A DNA stretch of 64,000 bases from positions 992,001 through 1,056,000 of the forward strand of contig NZ_AP024110.1 in the NCBI RefSeq assembly GCF_019703875.1, given 5' to 3'. The notes beneath the pieces were generated by a model. It saw nothing but the letters and a program-made list of their open reading frames with translations. It was not told the DNA's origin and did not search any database. Made by a program: the position numbers and the translations under genes. Below, piece after piece: positions 7,772-17,093 of the stretch. Numbering within the stretch: the first letter of the stretch is position 1; every line of letters starts with the position of its first letter. The stretch is from Methyloradius palustris. GTDB taxonomy: Bacteria; Pseudomonadota; Gammaproteobacteria; Burkholderiales; Methylophilaceae.

Positions 7772-8824
7772 ATGCACATACTTACCCTCAACGTAGGCTC
7801 ATCGACGCTTAAATTTGGTTTATACCGTGTGGATGGGCAAGCGCTTGAGGTCTTGCTGAGTGATACCGTGCACACCACAAACCCCCATCTGGTCATTCAA
7901 GAAGTCGCCGCAAAAATCACAGCCTTAAACTTACCCGCGCCAGATGCGATTGGTCATCGATTCGTGCATGGCGGTTTTAAGTTGCGGCAACATTGCCTGA
8001 TCAACGACCAAGTCTTACAACAGCTCGAAGATGCCACAGCGTTTGCGCCGCTACATAACCAAAAAGCGCTGGGGGTCATACGCGCTACATTGGCACATTT
8101 CCCTGGCTTGCCAGAGGCTGTGTGCTTCGATACAGCTTTCCATGCTGACTTGCCAGAGGTCGCTCGCACGCTGCCAATAGATAAAACATTGCAGGCTGAA
8201 GGCATCCAGCGCTATGGCTTTCATGGTTTGTCGTGCGAGTCTATCTTGCAGCAGCTTGGCGACGCTTGCCCACCCAGGTTAATTGTTGCCCATCTCGGCA
8301 ATGGTGCCAGCATTACGGCCATCAAAGACGGCAAGTCTATCGACACCTCCATGGGATTAACCCCCGCTGGCGGTGTGATGATGGGGACGCGTAGCGGTGA
8401 TATTGACCCAGGCGTACTGATTTATCTGATGCGAGAAAAGCATTATGGCGTAGCCCAGATTGAAGGCCTGATTGACCACAATTCAGGTTTGCTCGGCGTT
8501 TCTGTCGTGAGTAGTGATATGCGGGATTTACACAAGATTGCAGATTCAAACCCAGATGCAAAGCTAGCGATTGAGATGTTTTGTTACTCAGTTCGCAAAC
8601 AAATTGCAGGCATGATTGCAGCGCTCAAAGGCATAGACATGCTGGTATTCACAGGCGGCATAGGCGAACACGATGTACCACTAAGAGCCACAATTTGTCG
8701 CGATTTAGCTTGTTTTGGCATTGATGCTGAAAGTGATTATGGCAGCAATGTACAGGTGCTAAGCTCTCAAGAAAATGAACAGATTGCCCGTCATACACAG
8801 GCTTTGCTTGAAGCAGGTTTATGA
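7772..8824 (+). CDS. ackA: Acetate kinase
   Basis: Converts acetyl phosphate and ADP to acetate and ATP. It shows ASKHA-family motifs: N-terminal LNVGSSTLKFGLY, VAHLGNGASI in the adenosine/phosphate site, MGTRSGDIDPG and C-terminal FTGGIGEHD. At about 350 residues it is shorter than the roughly 400-residue E. coli enzyme, as in the short forms seen beside phosphoketolases. It begins six bases after the xfp stop. The ATG at 7772 aligns with family N-termini. A GTG at 7763 is in frame but too close to the GGAG. No phosphotransacetylase gene is adjacent, so the acetyl phosphate presumably comes from Xfp. Confidence 0.93.
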   Translation: MHILTLNVGSSTLKFGLYRVDGQALEVLLSDTVHTTNPHLVIQEVAAKITALNLPAPDAIGHRFVHGGFKLRQHCLINDQVLQQLEDATAFAPLHNQKALGVIRATLAHFPGLPEAVCFDTAFHADLPEVARTLPIDKTLQAEGIQRYGFHGLSCESILQQLGDACPPRLIVAHLGNGASITAIKDGKSIDTSMGLTPAGGVMMGTRSGDIDPGVLIYLMREKHYGVAQIEGLIDHNSGLLGVSVVSSDMRDLHKIADSNPDAKLAIEMFCYSVRKQIAGMIAALKGIDMLVFTGGIGEHDVPLRATICRDLACFGIDAESDYGSNVQVLSSQENEQIARHTQALLEAGL

Positions 8825-8950
8825 CTTTAATGCACAGACTTTTTTGATTAAAGTAGAACCATCTTCAATATAGCCTCTCTCAACGTAGGGGCAATTGAAA
8901 ATGCGTCATTTAGATTTATAACTTAATGAAAGTTAACGTATCATTTAGCC

Positions 8951-9358
8951 ATGTTATTTAGCAAAATCAAAAAGCTATCATATCAATTAGTCATCGTGCT
9001 TGCCCTCTTGCAAGTGCTGATGCCATTGATTCACGGCCACCCTGCAGGTTCTCCTGTTAGCGCGGTAACAGGCTTTCATATCCATGAAATGGATGCGGAT
9101 GATGCAATACATGGCATGGATCAAGCGCCTACAGTAAGAGCCCAGCATATTCACGAGCAAGTGATTGGGGTGGCAGGCGGTTTCGAGCCTGATACTTTGC
9201 GCTTACTTACCCCGTTTCTATATTGTTTATTTTTTATTGCATTTACTGATTTTGTTCTCAAAAACAAGCAACGATTTGCATCACCTGAATCTCGTATTTT
9301 TCTAAGACGATCCCCAAGCCAACGCCCGAACTCCCCCCGCGCACCACCTCTGAAATAA
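8951..9358 (+). CDS. His-rich membrane/periplasmic protein ahead of the RND efflux operon
   Basis: A 135-residue protein with an N-terminal hydrophobic segment (about residues 10-27, signal anchor), a middle rich in His, Asp and Met (HGHP, HIHEMDADDAIHGMD, QHIHEQ), a second hydrophobic segment at about 85-105 and a basic tail ending PNSPRAPPLK. The His/Met-rich middle suggests metal binding in the periplasm. The position 84 bp before the efflux genes fits a role in metal resistance. The RAPP tail recalls the DUF2946-like protein at 29733-30137. No ribosome site is obvious. The function is inferred from context only. Confidence 0.6.
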   Translation: MLFSKIKKLSYQLVIVLALLQVLMPLIHGHPAGSPVSAVTGFHIHEMDADDAIHGMDQAPTVRAQHIHEQVIGVAGGFEPDTLRLLTPFLYCLFFIAFTDFVLKNKQRFASPESRIFLRRSPSQRPNSPRAPPLK

Positions 9359-9442
9359 ATATCTAGGCGAACTCCGCCATGTAATTTTTACTGACGAGTC
9401 ACGCTCGCCAGTATCAACGTATTTAAATTTAGAGGTGTTCCC

Positions 9443-10699
9443 ATGCCACTGTATAAACTGATTCAGTTATGCATTGCCATTAGCTTTAGCTTGATAAGCA
9501 TCGCCATGGCAGAGCCAATTACTGATGTTAAGCACCACGATGAGTTGACGGTAAATCCAGCCCTCACGCTACATGACGTGCTTGAAAAAACCTACGCACG
9601 TAATCCCCAGCAATACATGCTGCAAGCCATGGATGGCGAAGTACAGGCACGCTATATCCAGGCACGCAGCTTGTTGCCAGCAGCGCCCGCTGTCATCGTC
9701 AGGCATATCAACGATACGGTTGGGAGCAACAGGGGTGAACGCCAGTATGAGGCTGGTCTTGAGCTCCCTATCTGGTTACCTGGCCAGCGCGATGCCCGCA
9801 AAAATGTCGCCGATAATGCAGAAAATACCCTGGCGGCTAGTCGTGATGGCTTGCTGCTGCAAGTCGCCGGGGTGCTCCGTGATGCTGTGTGGGATATCAG
9901 CATGAATGCCAATTATGCTGATTTAGCCAAAGCGCGTTATGAAACTGCTAAAAATCTGCAGCATGATGTTGAACGTCGCTACCAGGCTGGCGAGCTGGCA
10001 AAGACTGACTTTATGCTGGCACAGAATGAAACCCTCAAAGCACAAGATGCGCTGGTACTCGCCGAGGCTGAGCTAGCGCATGCCAAGCATCGCTATACGG
10101 CGCTGACAGGCTTGGAGGAAATCCCCGCTAATTTGCTTGAGACGCTATCCACGATTACTGAGTTAAGTGATGGCCATCCCCTGATACGTGAAGCAGAAAG
10201 CAGAATCAGCCTGGCGCAGAGTGAATATGGTCTAGTGAATTCAGAACGGCGCGAAAATCCACAACTAACGCTTTCTACCATCAGCCTGCGCGGTGGTTTT
10301 GATCCAGCCTACAACAATAGTCTTGGCTTGAGTTTGCGCGTGCCACTTGATAGCGAAGTCCGCGCCAGACCCCTGATGGCGGCCTCACAGAAAAACCTGG
10401 CACAAGCCATGACGGATCGAGAGCGTCTGCGTATGACGATGGAAACCATGTTGCACGAGGCAGAGCACAATCTCGAAGTCACGCGCGCAGAACTCACCAT
10501 CGTCACCGAACAAAACACTATCGCGCAAGAAAGCCTGCGCTTGTCACGCAAGGCATTCACATTAGGTGAAATCGACCTGGTTGCCATGATGCGCAACCAA
10601 GCGCTCGCCTACGATGCTGAGCGTGCCTTGACCAGTAAACAAATTCAATTGCAGTGGGACACCGCGCGATATAACCAAGCTGTAGGAGTTTTACCATGA
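9443..10699 (+). CDS. TolC-family outer membrane efflux protein (CusC/CzcC-like)
   Basis: A 418-residue outer-membrane channel subunit of a heavy-metal RND pump. It has a signal peptide (cleavage after SIAMA, about residue 23) and two outer-membrane-efflux repeats with long coiled-coil helices (for example 150-225 and 300-390). AGAGGTG precedes the ATG. The stop overlaps the next start (ATGA), indicating translational coupling with the adaptor gene. It is part of the four-gene operon 9443-15170. The metal is not determined by this subunit. Confidence 0.85.
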   Translation: MPLYKLIQLCIAISFSLISIAMAEPITDVKHHDELTVNPALTLHDVLEKTYARNPQQYMLQAMDGEVQARYIQARSLLPAAPAVIVRHINDTVGSNRGERQYEAGLELPIWLPGQRDARKNVADNAENTLAASRDGLLLQVAGVLRDAVWDISMNANYADLAKARYETAKNLQHDVERRYQAGELAKTDFMLAQNETLKAQDALVLAEAELAHAKHRYTALTGLEEIPANLLETLSTITELSDGHPLIREAESRISLAQSEYGLVNSERRENPQLTLSTISLRGGFDPAYNNSLGLSLRVPLDSEVRARPLMAASQKNLAQAMTDRERLRMTMETMLHEAEHNLEVTRAELTIVTEQNTIAQESLRLSRKAFTLGEIDLVAMMRNQALAYDAERALTSKQIQLQWDTARYNQAVGVLP

Positions 10700-11802
10700 A
10701 CAAATTTTTAAACATTGCAGCAGCATTAGCGCTTGCTTGCACTATATCTTCAGTCGCTGCTCAAGACCTAGCCAGCATTGCAATGACGGCTAAACAGCAG
10801 CAGGTATCAGGGATCACCGTTGCCGCCATTAACCTATCAAGCAACACAGAAAGCCGACTGATTCCTGGCGAAATTGTCGTACCCGTTGGCCAACAACGCG
10901 TGGTCGGGGCGGCCCAATCTGGCCTGATCGACGCGCTTTATGTAGCAGCAGGCGAACAAGTCAAAAAAGGCCAGGCTTTAGGGCACATCAGCAGCCCTGA
11001 TTTGCTTGGTTTGCAACGCGATTATTTACAGGCTTTGACGCAAAATAGGTTGGCAAAAAATACCTACGATAGAGATGCTGAGCTGTTCAAAGACGGCATT
11101 ATTGCCGAGCGGCGTTACCTCACTTCAAGAAGTGCGTTTGAAGAAGTAAATGCATTGCTTAAGCAGCGTGGTCAAGCACTTAAGCTCAGTGGTATGCCAG
11201 ATACTGCGATATCTAGGCTAGGTAAAACTAGTGAATTGACCAATGGCTTGACGATTACTTCTCCCATTGATGGTCAAGTGCTAGAGCAGCTAGTCACAAC
11301 AGGTCAGCGCATAGATGCCATGATGCCCATGTTCCATATCGGCAGCCTGACACCGCTCTGGCTGGAAATGCATGCACCTGTGGAGTCGTTTAAGTCTTTA
11401 GCGCTGGGGATGAAAGTCAGTATTCCGCAATATCAAGCTGAGGGAAAAATCATTGCAATCATTCGCAATATCAATAAAAACGATCAAACCATGACGGTGC
11501 GTGCAGAGATCAACCAACATGCTGAGCGCTTATCGCCAGGGCAATTTGTTGAAGCTAAAGTTGTCAGCGATAGCACGAATGCAAAACAATTCAGTTTGCC
11601 TAGAGTGGCTGTCGTCAGACAGGGCACAGATAGTTATATATTTGTGCAAACCGATCAGGGCTTCACGCCATTAAAAGTGCAAGTGTTGTCTGAGCAAGCC
11701 AATCAAGTCGTGATTGCAGGCGCATTATCTGGCGCTGAAAAAGTGGCGGTGTCTGGCACCTCCGCCATCAAAGCTGCCTGGCTTGGCGCAGGGGGCGAAT
11801 AA
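10696..11802 (+). CDS. RND efflux periplasmic adaptor (CusB/CzcB-like)
   Basis: Membrane fusion protein of 368 residues linking the inner-membrane pump with the outer-membrane channel. It has a signal peptide ending near SSVAAQ (about residue 23), a biotinyl-lipoyl-like half-motif (GLIDALYVAAGEQVKKGQALG), an alpha-hairpin (about 108-160), the second lipoyl half (ITSPIDGQVLEQLVTTGQRI) and beta-barrel domains. TAGGAG precedes the ATG, which overlaps the upstream stop. The N-terminal metal-binding extension seen in some CzcB proteins is absent. Confidence 0.87.
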   Translation: MNKFLNIAAALALACTISSVAAQDLASIAMTAKQQQVSGITVAAINLSSNTESRLIPGEIVVPVGQQRVVGAAQSGLIDALYVAAGEQVKKGQALGHISSPDLLGLQRDYLQALTQNRLAKNTYDRDAELFKDGIIAERRYLTSRSAFEEVNALLKQRGQALKLSGMPDTAISRLGKTSELTNGLTITSPIDGQVLEQLVTTGQRIDAMMPMFHIGSLTPLWLEMHAPVESFKSLALGMKVSIPQYQAEGKIIAIIRNINKNDQTMTVRAEINQHAERLSPGQFVEAKVVSDSTNAKQFSLPRVAVVRQGTDSYIFVQTDQGFTPLKVQVLSEQANQVVIAGALSGAEKVAVSGTSAIKAAWLGAGGE

Positions 11803-11805
11803 ATC

Positions 11806-14800
11806 ATGCTTTTACGCATCATCCAGTTTGCCCTTACGCAACGCCTGCTCATGCTGTTAATTACCCTGCTGCTGGTCATTGCAGGTTCGCTAGCTTTTAA
11901 AACCTTACCGATTGATGCCTTCCCTGATGTTTCAACCACGCAGGTGAAAATCATCATTAAAGCAGCAGGCATGACACCAGAAGAGGTCGAGGCGCGAATC
12001 ACGGCACCTGTTGAAGTCGAAATGCTCGGCTTGCCGCATCAAACCATGCTGCGCTCAGTCGCCAAATATGCGCTCACCGATATTACCGTTGATTTTGCGG
12101 ATGGCACTGATATCTACTGGGCGCGCCAACAGGTCGCCGAGCGCTTGAACAGTATCTGGAGTAGTCTGCCCGCTGATGCTACGGGAGGTATTGCGCCCAT
12201 GACTACGCCGCTTGGCGAGATGTTTATGTTCACCATAGAAGGTGGAGGACTTTCACTGCAAGAACGTCGCAGCTTGCTTGATTGGGTGATACGCCCACAA
12301 TTGCGCACCGTGCCTGGCGTGGCGGATGTGAATTCATTGGGTGGCCTGGTTCGCAGCTTCGAGATTGTTCCCGATAACGCGCGCATGTATGCCCGAGGGG
12401 TTTCGCTAGACCAGCTGCAGCAAGCACTGGAGATGAATAACAAGAACGATGGCGCTGGCAGGTTAAGCGATGGTGAAGAATCCCTACTTGTAAAGGCAGA
12501 AGGCCGATTTAAGACGCTTGATGATGTGCGTAACACCGTGATTAAAACTGAGCAGGGCATGCCAACGCGTATTGGCGATGTGGCTCTCGTGCAAATCGGT
12601 TCACTCACGCGATATGGCGCAGTGACCAAGAATGGAGAGAGTGAAGCGGTTGAAGGGCTGGTGCTCGGCCTTCGTGGCGCCAATGCGAAGCAGGTGGTTG
12701 AAGGCTTACGGGCAAAAATAGCGGAAATAGCACCAACTCTACCCAGTGGCGTAAAAATCGAAGTGTTTTACGACCGCAGCAATCTGGTTGAGCGCGCGGT
12801 TGCCACAGTCACGGAAGCCCTGCTGGAAGCTATTGTGCTGGTGGTTATCCTGCTTATCTTGTTTCTGGGGAATTTGCGCGCAGCACTGACTGTGGCATTA
12901 GCGTTGCCACTGGCGGTGCTGGTGACGTTTATTTTGATGAATCAGTTCAATATGTCGGCCAACCTCATGAGTTTGGGCGGCTTGTCGATTGCAATTGGTA
13001 TGCTGGTAGATGCCGCAGTGGTGGTGGTCGAGAATATGGTGTCTCACCTCGCTAGTGCCGAAAAGTCTAAATTACCCAGATTGCATTTAATTTATCGCGC
13101 AGTGAAAGAGGTCAGCCTGCCAGTTGCTTCGGGGATATTGATTATTATCATGGTATTTCTGCCCTTGCTCACATTGCAGGGGCTGGAGGGCAAACTGTTT
13201 AGCCCAGTAGCCATGACAATAGTCTTTGCGCTCTCAGGCTCACTGATTTTGTCTTTGACCGTGATCCCCGTGATTGCTTCGTTCCTGCTAGGCAAGGTCA
13301 GTCATGATGAACCCTGGCTGGCACGCAAAGCACTCGGCATTTATACGCCAGCGCTGGCGTGGTCGCTTGACCACAGCAAAACCATCGTCATTGGCGCCAT
13401 CGTTGCGCTGCTGATGACTGGTGTTGTCTATCTGCAGATTGGCAAAACCTTTATGCCGACCATGGATGAAGGCGACATCATCATGCAGGTTGAAAAACTG
13501 CCTTCTATCAATCTGGATAAATCAACCCAGACTGATATGGTGGTACAAAAAGCCATACTCGCCAAAATCCCAGAAGTGAAAGGCATTATCTCCCGCACTG
13601 GTTCCGACGAGTTAGGACTAGACCCCATGGGTTTAAACCAGACTGATAACTTTCTGGTGCTAAAGCCGCGCTCTGAATGGCGGTCTCCCAATAAATCGGT
13701 GTTGATTGATCAAATGCGCATTGTGATGCAAGACATGCCCGGGCTCAGTTATGCGTTCACGCAGCCGATTGAGATGCGCGTGAATGAGATGATACTGGGC
13801 GTGCGTGGCGATCTTGCCATCAAGATATTCGGCAGCGACCTCGACAAGCTGGATGAGGCGGCGCAGCAAACGGTACGCATCCTCAAATCCATCTCGGGTT
13901 CCGAGGATGTATACACCCCGCAAAACAGCGGTGTGCAGTACCTGCGTATCGATGTGGACAGGTTGGTAGCGGGCAGGCTGGGCTTTAACGTCAACCAGAT
14001 TGAGGCCATCCTGCGAGCGCAGCTTGAGGGCAATCAACTCGGTATTGTGCAAGAAGGGCAGCGCCGCACACCAGTCTTATTGCGGGGCGCTGACAGCTTG
14101 CGATTGTCGCCGCCAGACTTCAGTAACCTGATGCTCACGCTGCCAAATGGCGTCAATGTGCCGATCTCAACCATCGCCAAACTGGAGCGCGTTGAAGGGC
14201 CAGTAAAAGTAGATCGTGAACGCGGCATGCGCATGGTCGTAGTGGTGGCAAATGTCCGTGGCCGCGATCTGGTGGGCTTTGTTGAAGAAGCCAAGCAAAA
14301 GGTTGGCGCATCAGTGAAACTGGGCGAAGGCTATTCCATGAAATGGGGCGGTCAGTTTGAAAACCAGCAGCGCGCTGCTGCTAGGTTAGCCATTGTGGTG
14401 CCTGCGGCCATAGGCCTCATTTTCTTGTTGTTATTCGCTACTTTCCGATCCGTTCGGCAATCGGTGTTGATACTCTCCAACATTCCATTTGCCATGATAG
14501 GTGGCGTATTTGCCTTGTGGATTTCAGGGGAGTTTTTATCCGTGCCAGCCTCGGTTGGCTTTATCGCGCTATTGGGCATAGCCGTGTTGAATAGTGTCGT
14601 CATGATGAGCTATTTCAATCAGTTGATCGATCAAGGCATGCCGATTGCACAGGTGGTGGTTGAGGGTGCAAAACGCAGATTAAGGCCAGTATTGATGACA
14701 GCCAGCATTGCCGCCTTTGGGTTATTGCCCCTGCTTTTTGCAACAGGCCCTGGCTCAGAAATTCAGCGTCCATTGGCGATTGTAGTCATTGGTGGCTTAG

Positions 14801-14874
14801 TTACTTCTACTGCGTTGACCCTGATTCTTTTACCCATTTTATACAGACGTTTCGGAACGGAAGCTGCCAAATGA
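11806..14874 (+). CDS. Heavy-metal efflux RND transporter, CusA/CzcA family
   Basis: A 1022-residue proton-driven inner-membrane pump with the RND layout: one N-terminal helix, a large periplasmic loop, six helices (about 340-540), a second loop and six more helices. The fourth-helix signature is AIGMLVDAAVVVVEN (about 396-410). It lacks the DFG...DG residues of divalent-cation CzcA/CnrA pumps and is closer to the monovalent CusA pattern, although not identical. Export of Cu(I)/Ag(I) is therefore more likely than Zn/Co/Cd, by inference. The gene follows the adaptor by 3 bp and overlaps the DUF3240 gene by 4 bp. Confidence 0.9.
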   Translation: MLLRIIQFALTQRLLMLLITLLLVIAGSLAFKTLPIDAFPDVSTTQVKIIIKAAGMTPEEVEARITAPVEVEMLGLPHQTMLRSVAKYALTDITVDFADGTDIYWARQQVAERLNSIWSSLPADATGGIAPMTTPLGEMFMFTIEGGGLSLQERRSLLDWVIRPQLRTVPGVADVNSLGGLVRSFEIVPDNARMYARGVSLDQLQQALEMNNKNDGAGRLSDGEESLLVKAEGRFKTLDDVRNTVIKTEQGMPTRIGDVALVQIGSLTRYGAVTKNGESEAVEGLVLGLRGANAKQVVEGLRAKIAEIAPTLPSGVKIEVFYDRSNLVERAVATVTEALLEAIVLVVILLILFLGNLRAALTVALALPLAVLVTFILMNQFNMSANLMSLGGLSIAIGMLVDAAVVVVENMVSHLASAEKSKLPRLHLIYRAVKEVSLPVASGILIIIMVFLPLLTLQGLEGKLFSPVAMTIVFALSGSLILSLTVIPVIASFLLGKVSHDEPWLARKALGIYTPALAWSLDHSKTIVIGAIVALLMTGVVYLQIGKTFMPTMDEGDIIMQVEKLPSINLDKSTQTDMVVQKAILAKIPEVKGIISRTGSDELGLDPMGLNQTDNFLVLKPRSEWRSPNKSVLIDQMRIVMQDMPGLSYAFTQPIEMRVNEMILGVRGDLAIKIFGSDLDKLDEAAQQTVRILKSISGSEDVYTPQNSGVQYLRIDVDRLVAGRLGFNVNQIEAILRAQLEGNQLGIVQEGQRRTPVLLRGADSLRLSPPDFSNLMLTLPNGVNVPISTIAKLERVEGPVKVDRERGMRMVVVVANVRGRDLVGFVEEAKQKVGASVKLGEGYSMKWGGQFENQQRAAARLAIVVPAAIGLIFLLLFATFRSVRQSVLILSNIPFAMIGGVFALWISGEFLSVPASVGFIALLGIAVLNSVVMMSYFNQLIDQGMPIAQVVVEGAKRRLRPVLMTASIAAFGLLPLLFATGPGSEIQRPLAIVVIGGLVTSTALTLILLPILYRRFGTEAAK

Positions 14875-15170
14875 GCCAACATTTATTGACCATCATTACC
14901 CTGCCCAGGATGCAAGATGCCATGATTGACTGGCTACTTGAACAAGATAACCTGAGTGGTTTTAGCACTGCCGAAATCTACGGCCATGGCGCCAGACACA
15001 CAGGGATGAGTTTGCTGGAGCAAGTCACTGGCCGACAAAAAAGGACGCAGTTTACGGCGCATGCTGATGAGGCGGTGATTAATTCTGTTCTGGAAAAGTT
15101 GAAGCTTGATTTTGCAGGCAGTGGCTTGCATTACATGGTCACGCCATTGCTAGAAGCAGGCGCGCTGTAA
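14871..15170 (+). CDS. DUF3240 family protein
   Basis: A 99-residue soluble protein with the alternating beta/alpha pattern of DUF3240, a small family often found directly after HME-RND pump genes. It opens LLTIITLPRMQDAMIDWLLEQ and ends in a beta strand (GLHYMVTPLLEAG). Its ATG overlaps the pump stop codon, so it is made with the pump. The size and fold pattern recall PII-like or CutA-like sensors, which would fit metal or nucleotide sensing, but no activity is established here. Confidence 0.75.
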   Translation: MSQHLLTIITLPRMQDAMIDWLLEQDNLSGFSTAEIYGHGARHTGMSLLEQVTGRQKRTQFTAHADEAVINSVLEKLKLDFAGSGLHYMVTPLLEAGAL

Positions 15171-15235
15171 AAGAGGTTTTATTGGGTCATTGATATTTGT
15201 GAATTGTGCTGAGAATAAAGGGCGTTGATATGGTT

Positions 15236-15550
15236 TTAATTTTTAACCTGAGCTAAACCGCGTAATTCAAACTCAAGCGTTCTGATGCGTTCCAGAAAAA
15301 CCAGTGTCAATGCAAAGGCGTTTGGCTCTAATTCAAAATCTTGCTTCAGCCTTGAGAGGGTGTGTATAGAAACTAAGTAATGGCTATTAAAATGCCATAT
15401 TGCCTCCTCTTTGTTATTCGGCACCAGCACGCCGCTTTCTAACAAGTTTTGTAGCTCTTTGATGGATAAGCCTGAGAGCTCAATCAACTCATCCATCGAA
15501 ACTTGATGGTGTTCATCCAGCCACATTGAATCTTTTTGTTGGGTATTCAT
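15236..15550 (-). CDS. cbpM: Chaperone modulator CbpM-like protein
   Basis: A 104-residue MerR-HTH-like protein (VSMDELIELSGLSIKELQNLLESGVL) of the CbpM family, which binds the J domain of CbpA and blocks its co-chaperone and DNA-binding activity in E. coli. AGGAG precedes the ATG. It lies 22 bp downstream of cbpA in the same direction, the usual cbpA-cbpM operon. Confidence 0.82.
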   Translation of the reverse strand: MNTQQKDSMWLDEHHQVSMDELIELSGLSIKELQNLLESGVLVPNNKEEAIWHFNSHYLVSIHTLSRLKQDFELEPNAFALTLVFLERIRTLEFELRGLAQVKN

Positions 15551-15572
15551 GAGGTTCTCCTATTCAAAACGC

Positions 15573-16511
15573 TTATTCAAAATGTAGGCGTGGATCAAAT
15601 GTGGATATTTGCGATAACTCTTTGAACAATGCCTCTTCTTGCTCGCTGAGTTTGGGTGGTAGAACAATTTGCGTCACAGCAAACAGGTCACCAAATTCTT
15701 CGTTCTTTTTAGGCATGCCGCGCTTGGCTATGCGCAGCTTTTGACCGCTGCTGGTGCCTGCGGGTATCTTGAGATTAACTGCCCCAGAGAGTGTCGGCAC
15801 TTTGACGGTTGCGCCTAAGCCTGCTTCCCAAGGGCTCAGTGGCAGGTCAATCAGCAAGTCATGATGTTTGGCGCGGAATAAACGGTGGGGGATGAAATTG
15901 ACGGTAAGGTAAAGATTGCCATCCCGTCCGCCATTAAAGCCTTTACCGCCTTTGCCTCGCAGTAGCATCTTTTGGCCATCGGTTATCCCTTTAGGGATGC
16001 GCGTTTTGAAGGTATGTGGCACACGCTTTATTTGTCCCTGCTGGTTTTGCTCTTGTACGGTGAAGTTGAGTTCGGCGGTTGTGCCTGTGTAGGCATCCTC
16101 AAGCGATATTTCGGTGGATAGTTCATAATCCTGGCCTGCTGTAGGGGCGCGCTGGCCTTGTTGTTTGCCACCTGAGAAACTGGCAAATAAATCGGAGAGA
16201 TCAATATCGTCGAATGAGTATCCTTGAGAATTGCCATTCGCAGAGCCTGAGCTTTGATTACCCCAATTGGGTGGTGGCCTGAACTCTTGCCCAGCAGGGT
16301 GGCGGCCTAATTCATCATACGCTGCCCGTTTTTCTGGGTCTTTCAGCGTGCTGTAGGCTTCGGCGACTTCTTTAAATTTCTCTTCGCCTTTTGGGTCTTT
16401 TGAAACATCAGGGTGGTACTGATGGGCGAGTTTACGATAGGCTTTTTTGATCTCATCTAAGTTTGCCGTGGGTTTAACGCCGAGTGTTTGGTAATAGTCT
16501 TTAAATTTCAT
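15573..16511 (-). CDS. cbpA: DnaJ-class co-chaperone / curved-DNA-binding protein CbpA
   Basis: A 312-residue type II J-domain protein. The N-terminal J domain has the HPD motif (HQYHPDVSKD, about residues 31-40), followed by a Gly/Ser-rich linker and two C-terminal substrate-binding beta domains (from about 125). There is no Cys-rich zinc domain, which separates it from DnaJ. It stimulates DnaK ATPase, and in E. coli it also binds curved DNA in stationary phase. It is followed by cbpM. Expression of the pair probably starts upstream of 16511. The 55-bp gap to the zinc-ribbon gene leaves open a joint operon. Confidence 0.9.
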   Translation of the reverse strand: MKFKDYYQTLGVKPTANLDEIKKAYRKLAHQYHPDVSKDPKGEEKFKEVAEAYSTLKDPEKRAAYDELGRHPAGQEFRPPPNWGNQSSGSANGNSQGYSFDDIDLSDLFASFSGGKQQGQRAPTAGQDYELSTEISLEDAYTGTTAELNFTVQEQNQQGQIKRVPHTFKTRIPKGITDGQKMLLRGKGGKGFNGGRDGNLYLTVNFIPHRLFRAKHHDLLIDLPLSPWEAGLGATVKVPTLSGAVNLKIPAGTSSGQKLRIAKRGMPKKNEEFGDLFAVTQIVLPPKLSEQEEALFKELSQISTFDPRLHFE

Positions 16512-16566
16512 GTGCGAAACCCATCCATGCGTTAACCGGCGATGCGTTAAAAGTCACTTACGCAAT

Positions 16567-17073
16567 CTACACCTCGTGATTTTGTCGATGAAACTTGGTG
16601 CCATGACATTTACCGCAGGGTGGGATATGGCTGGGCTGGTGAAAGTGCAGATTGGTTTGGCAGTGGTCACAGACCAGAGTGCCAAGCCCTATCATCTCGC
16701 CTGTAGTGTATTGAGCATCGGCCGCAGTGCTTTTGATCTTAATCAACTCTAGCGTGGTTTTATCGGTGGCTTCTATGAACTTTTGCCATAACTCAACTTT
16801 AATCAGCTCAAGATCAAAGCCCAGCCAGGATTTAAGCTCTTGGTTGGATGCCTTTAAGTGCTGGGCAGCATCGCTCAAATCACGCTTGAGGGCATGTTTT
16901 AAATGGGTGGTTTCCTCAACGGTGAGTTTGCCAAGGGCGGCCAAGTCATCTTGAACCGAATCAATAGTGTGATGAATGCTAGTCACGGTTTGATGTAGCG
17001 CCTTATCTAGCACGCTTTCATATGCTGTTGCCAGCTGCTTGATTTTATCTTCTGAAGTCGGAGTTTTGCTCAT
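16567..17073 (-). CDS. Zinc-ribbon protein, DUF1451 (YbeL-like)
   Basis: A 168-residue soluble protein with a long helical N-terminal part (residues 1-120, probable coiled coil) and a C-terminal zinc ribbon formed by CDHC (about 134-137) and CGKC (about 153-156). This matches the DUF1451 family (E. coli YbeL), which has no known function. AAGGAATCC precedes the ATG. It is in the same direction as cbpA-cbpM and the hydroxylase-like gene, 20 bp downstream of the latter. The cluster may be co-transcribed. Confidence 0.78.
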   Translation of the reverse strand: MSKTPTSEDKIKQLATAYESVLDKALHQTVTSIHHTIDSVQDDLAALGKLTVEETTHLKHALKRDLSDAAQHLKASNQELKSWLGFDLELIKVELWQKFIEATDKTTLELIKIKSTAADAQYTTGEMIGLGTLVCDHCQTNLHFHQPSHIPPCGKCHGTKFHRQNHEV

Positions 17074-17093
17074 GGTGGATTCCTTATCAAAAC

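Noticed and set aside
8926..8961. An 11-codon frame just before the His-rich protein, considered as a leader peptide
   Set aside because: No ribosome site, and it has no attenuator-like structure or amino-acid bias.
12114..12683. 189-codon minus-strand open frame inside the RND pump gene, and other long antisense frames there (13660-14052, 13428-13691)
   Set aside because: They are antisense to a clear, full-length transporter, have Ser/Arg/Pro-rich composition typical of shadow frames and lack ribosome sites.
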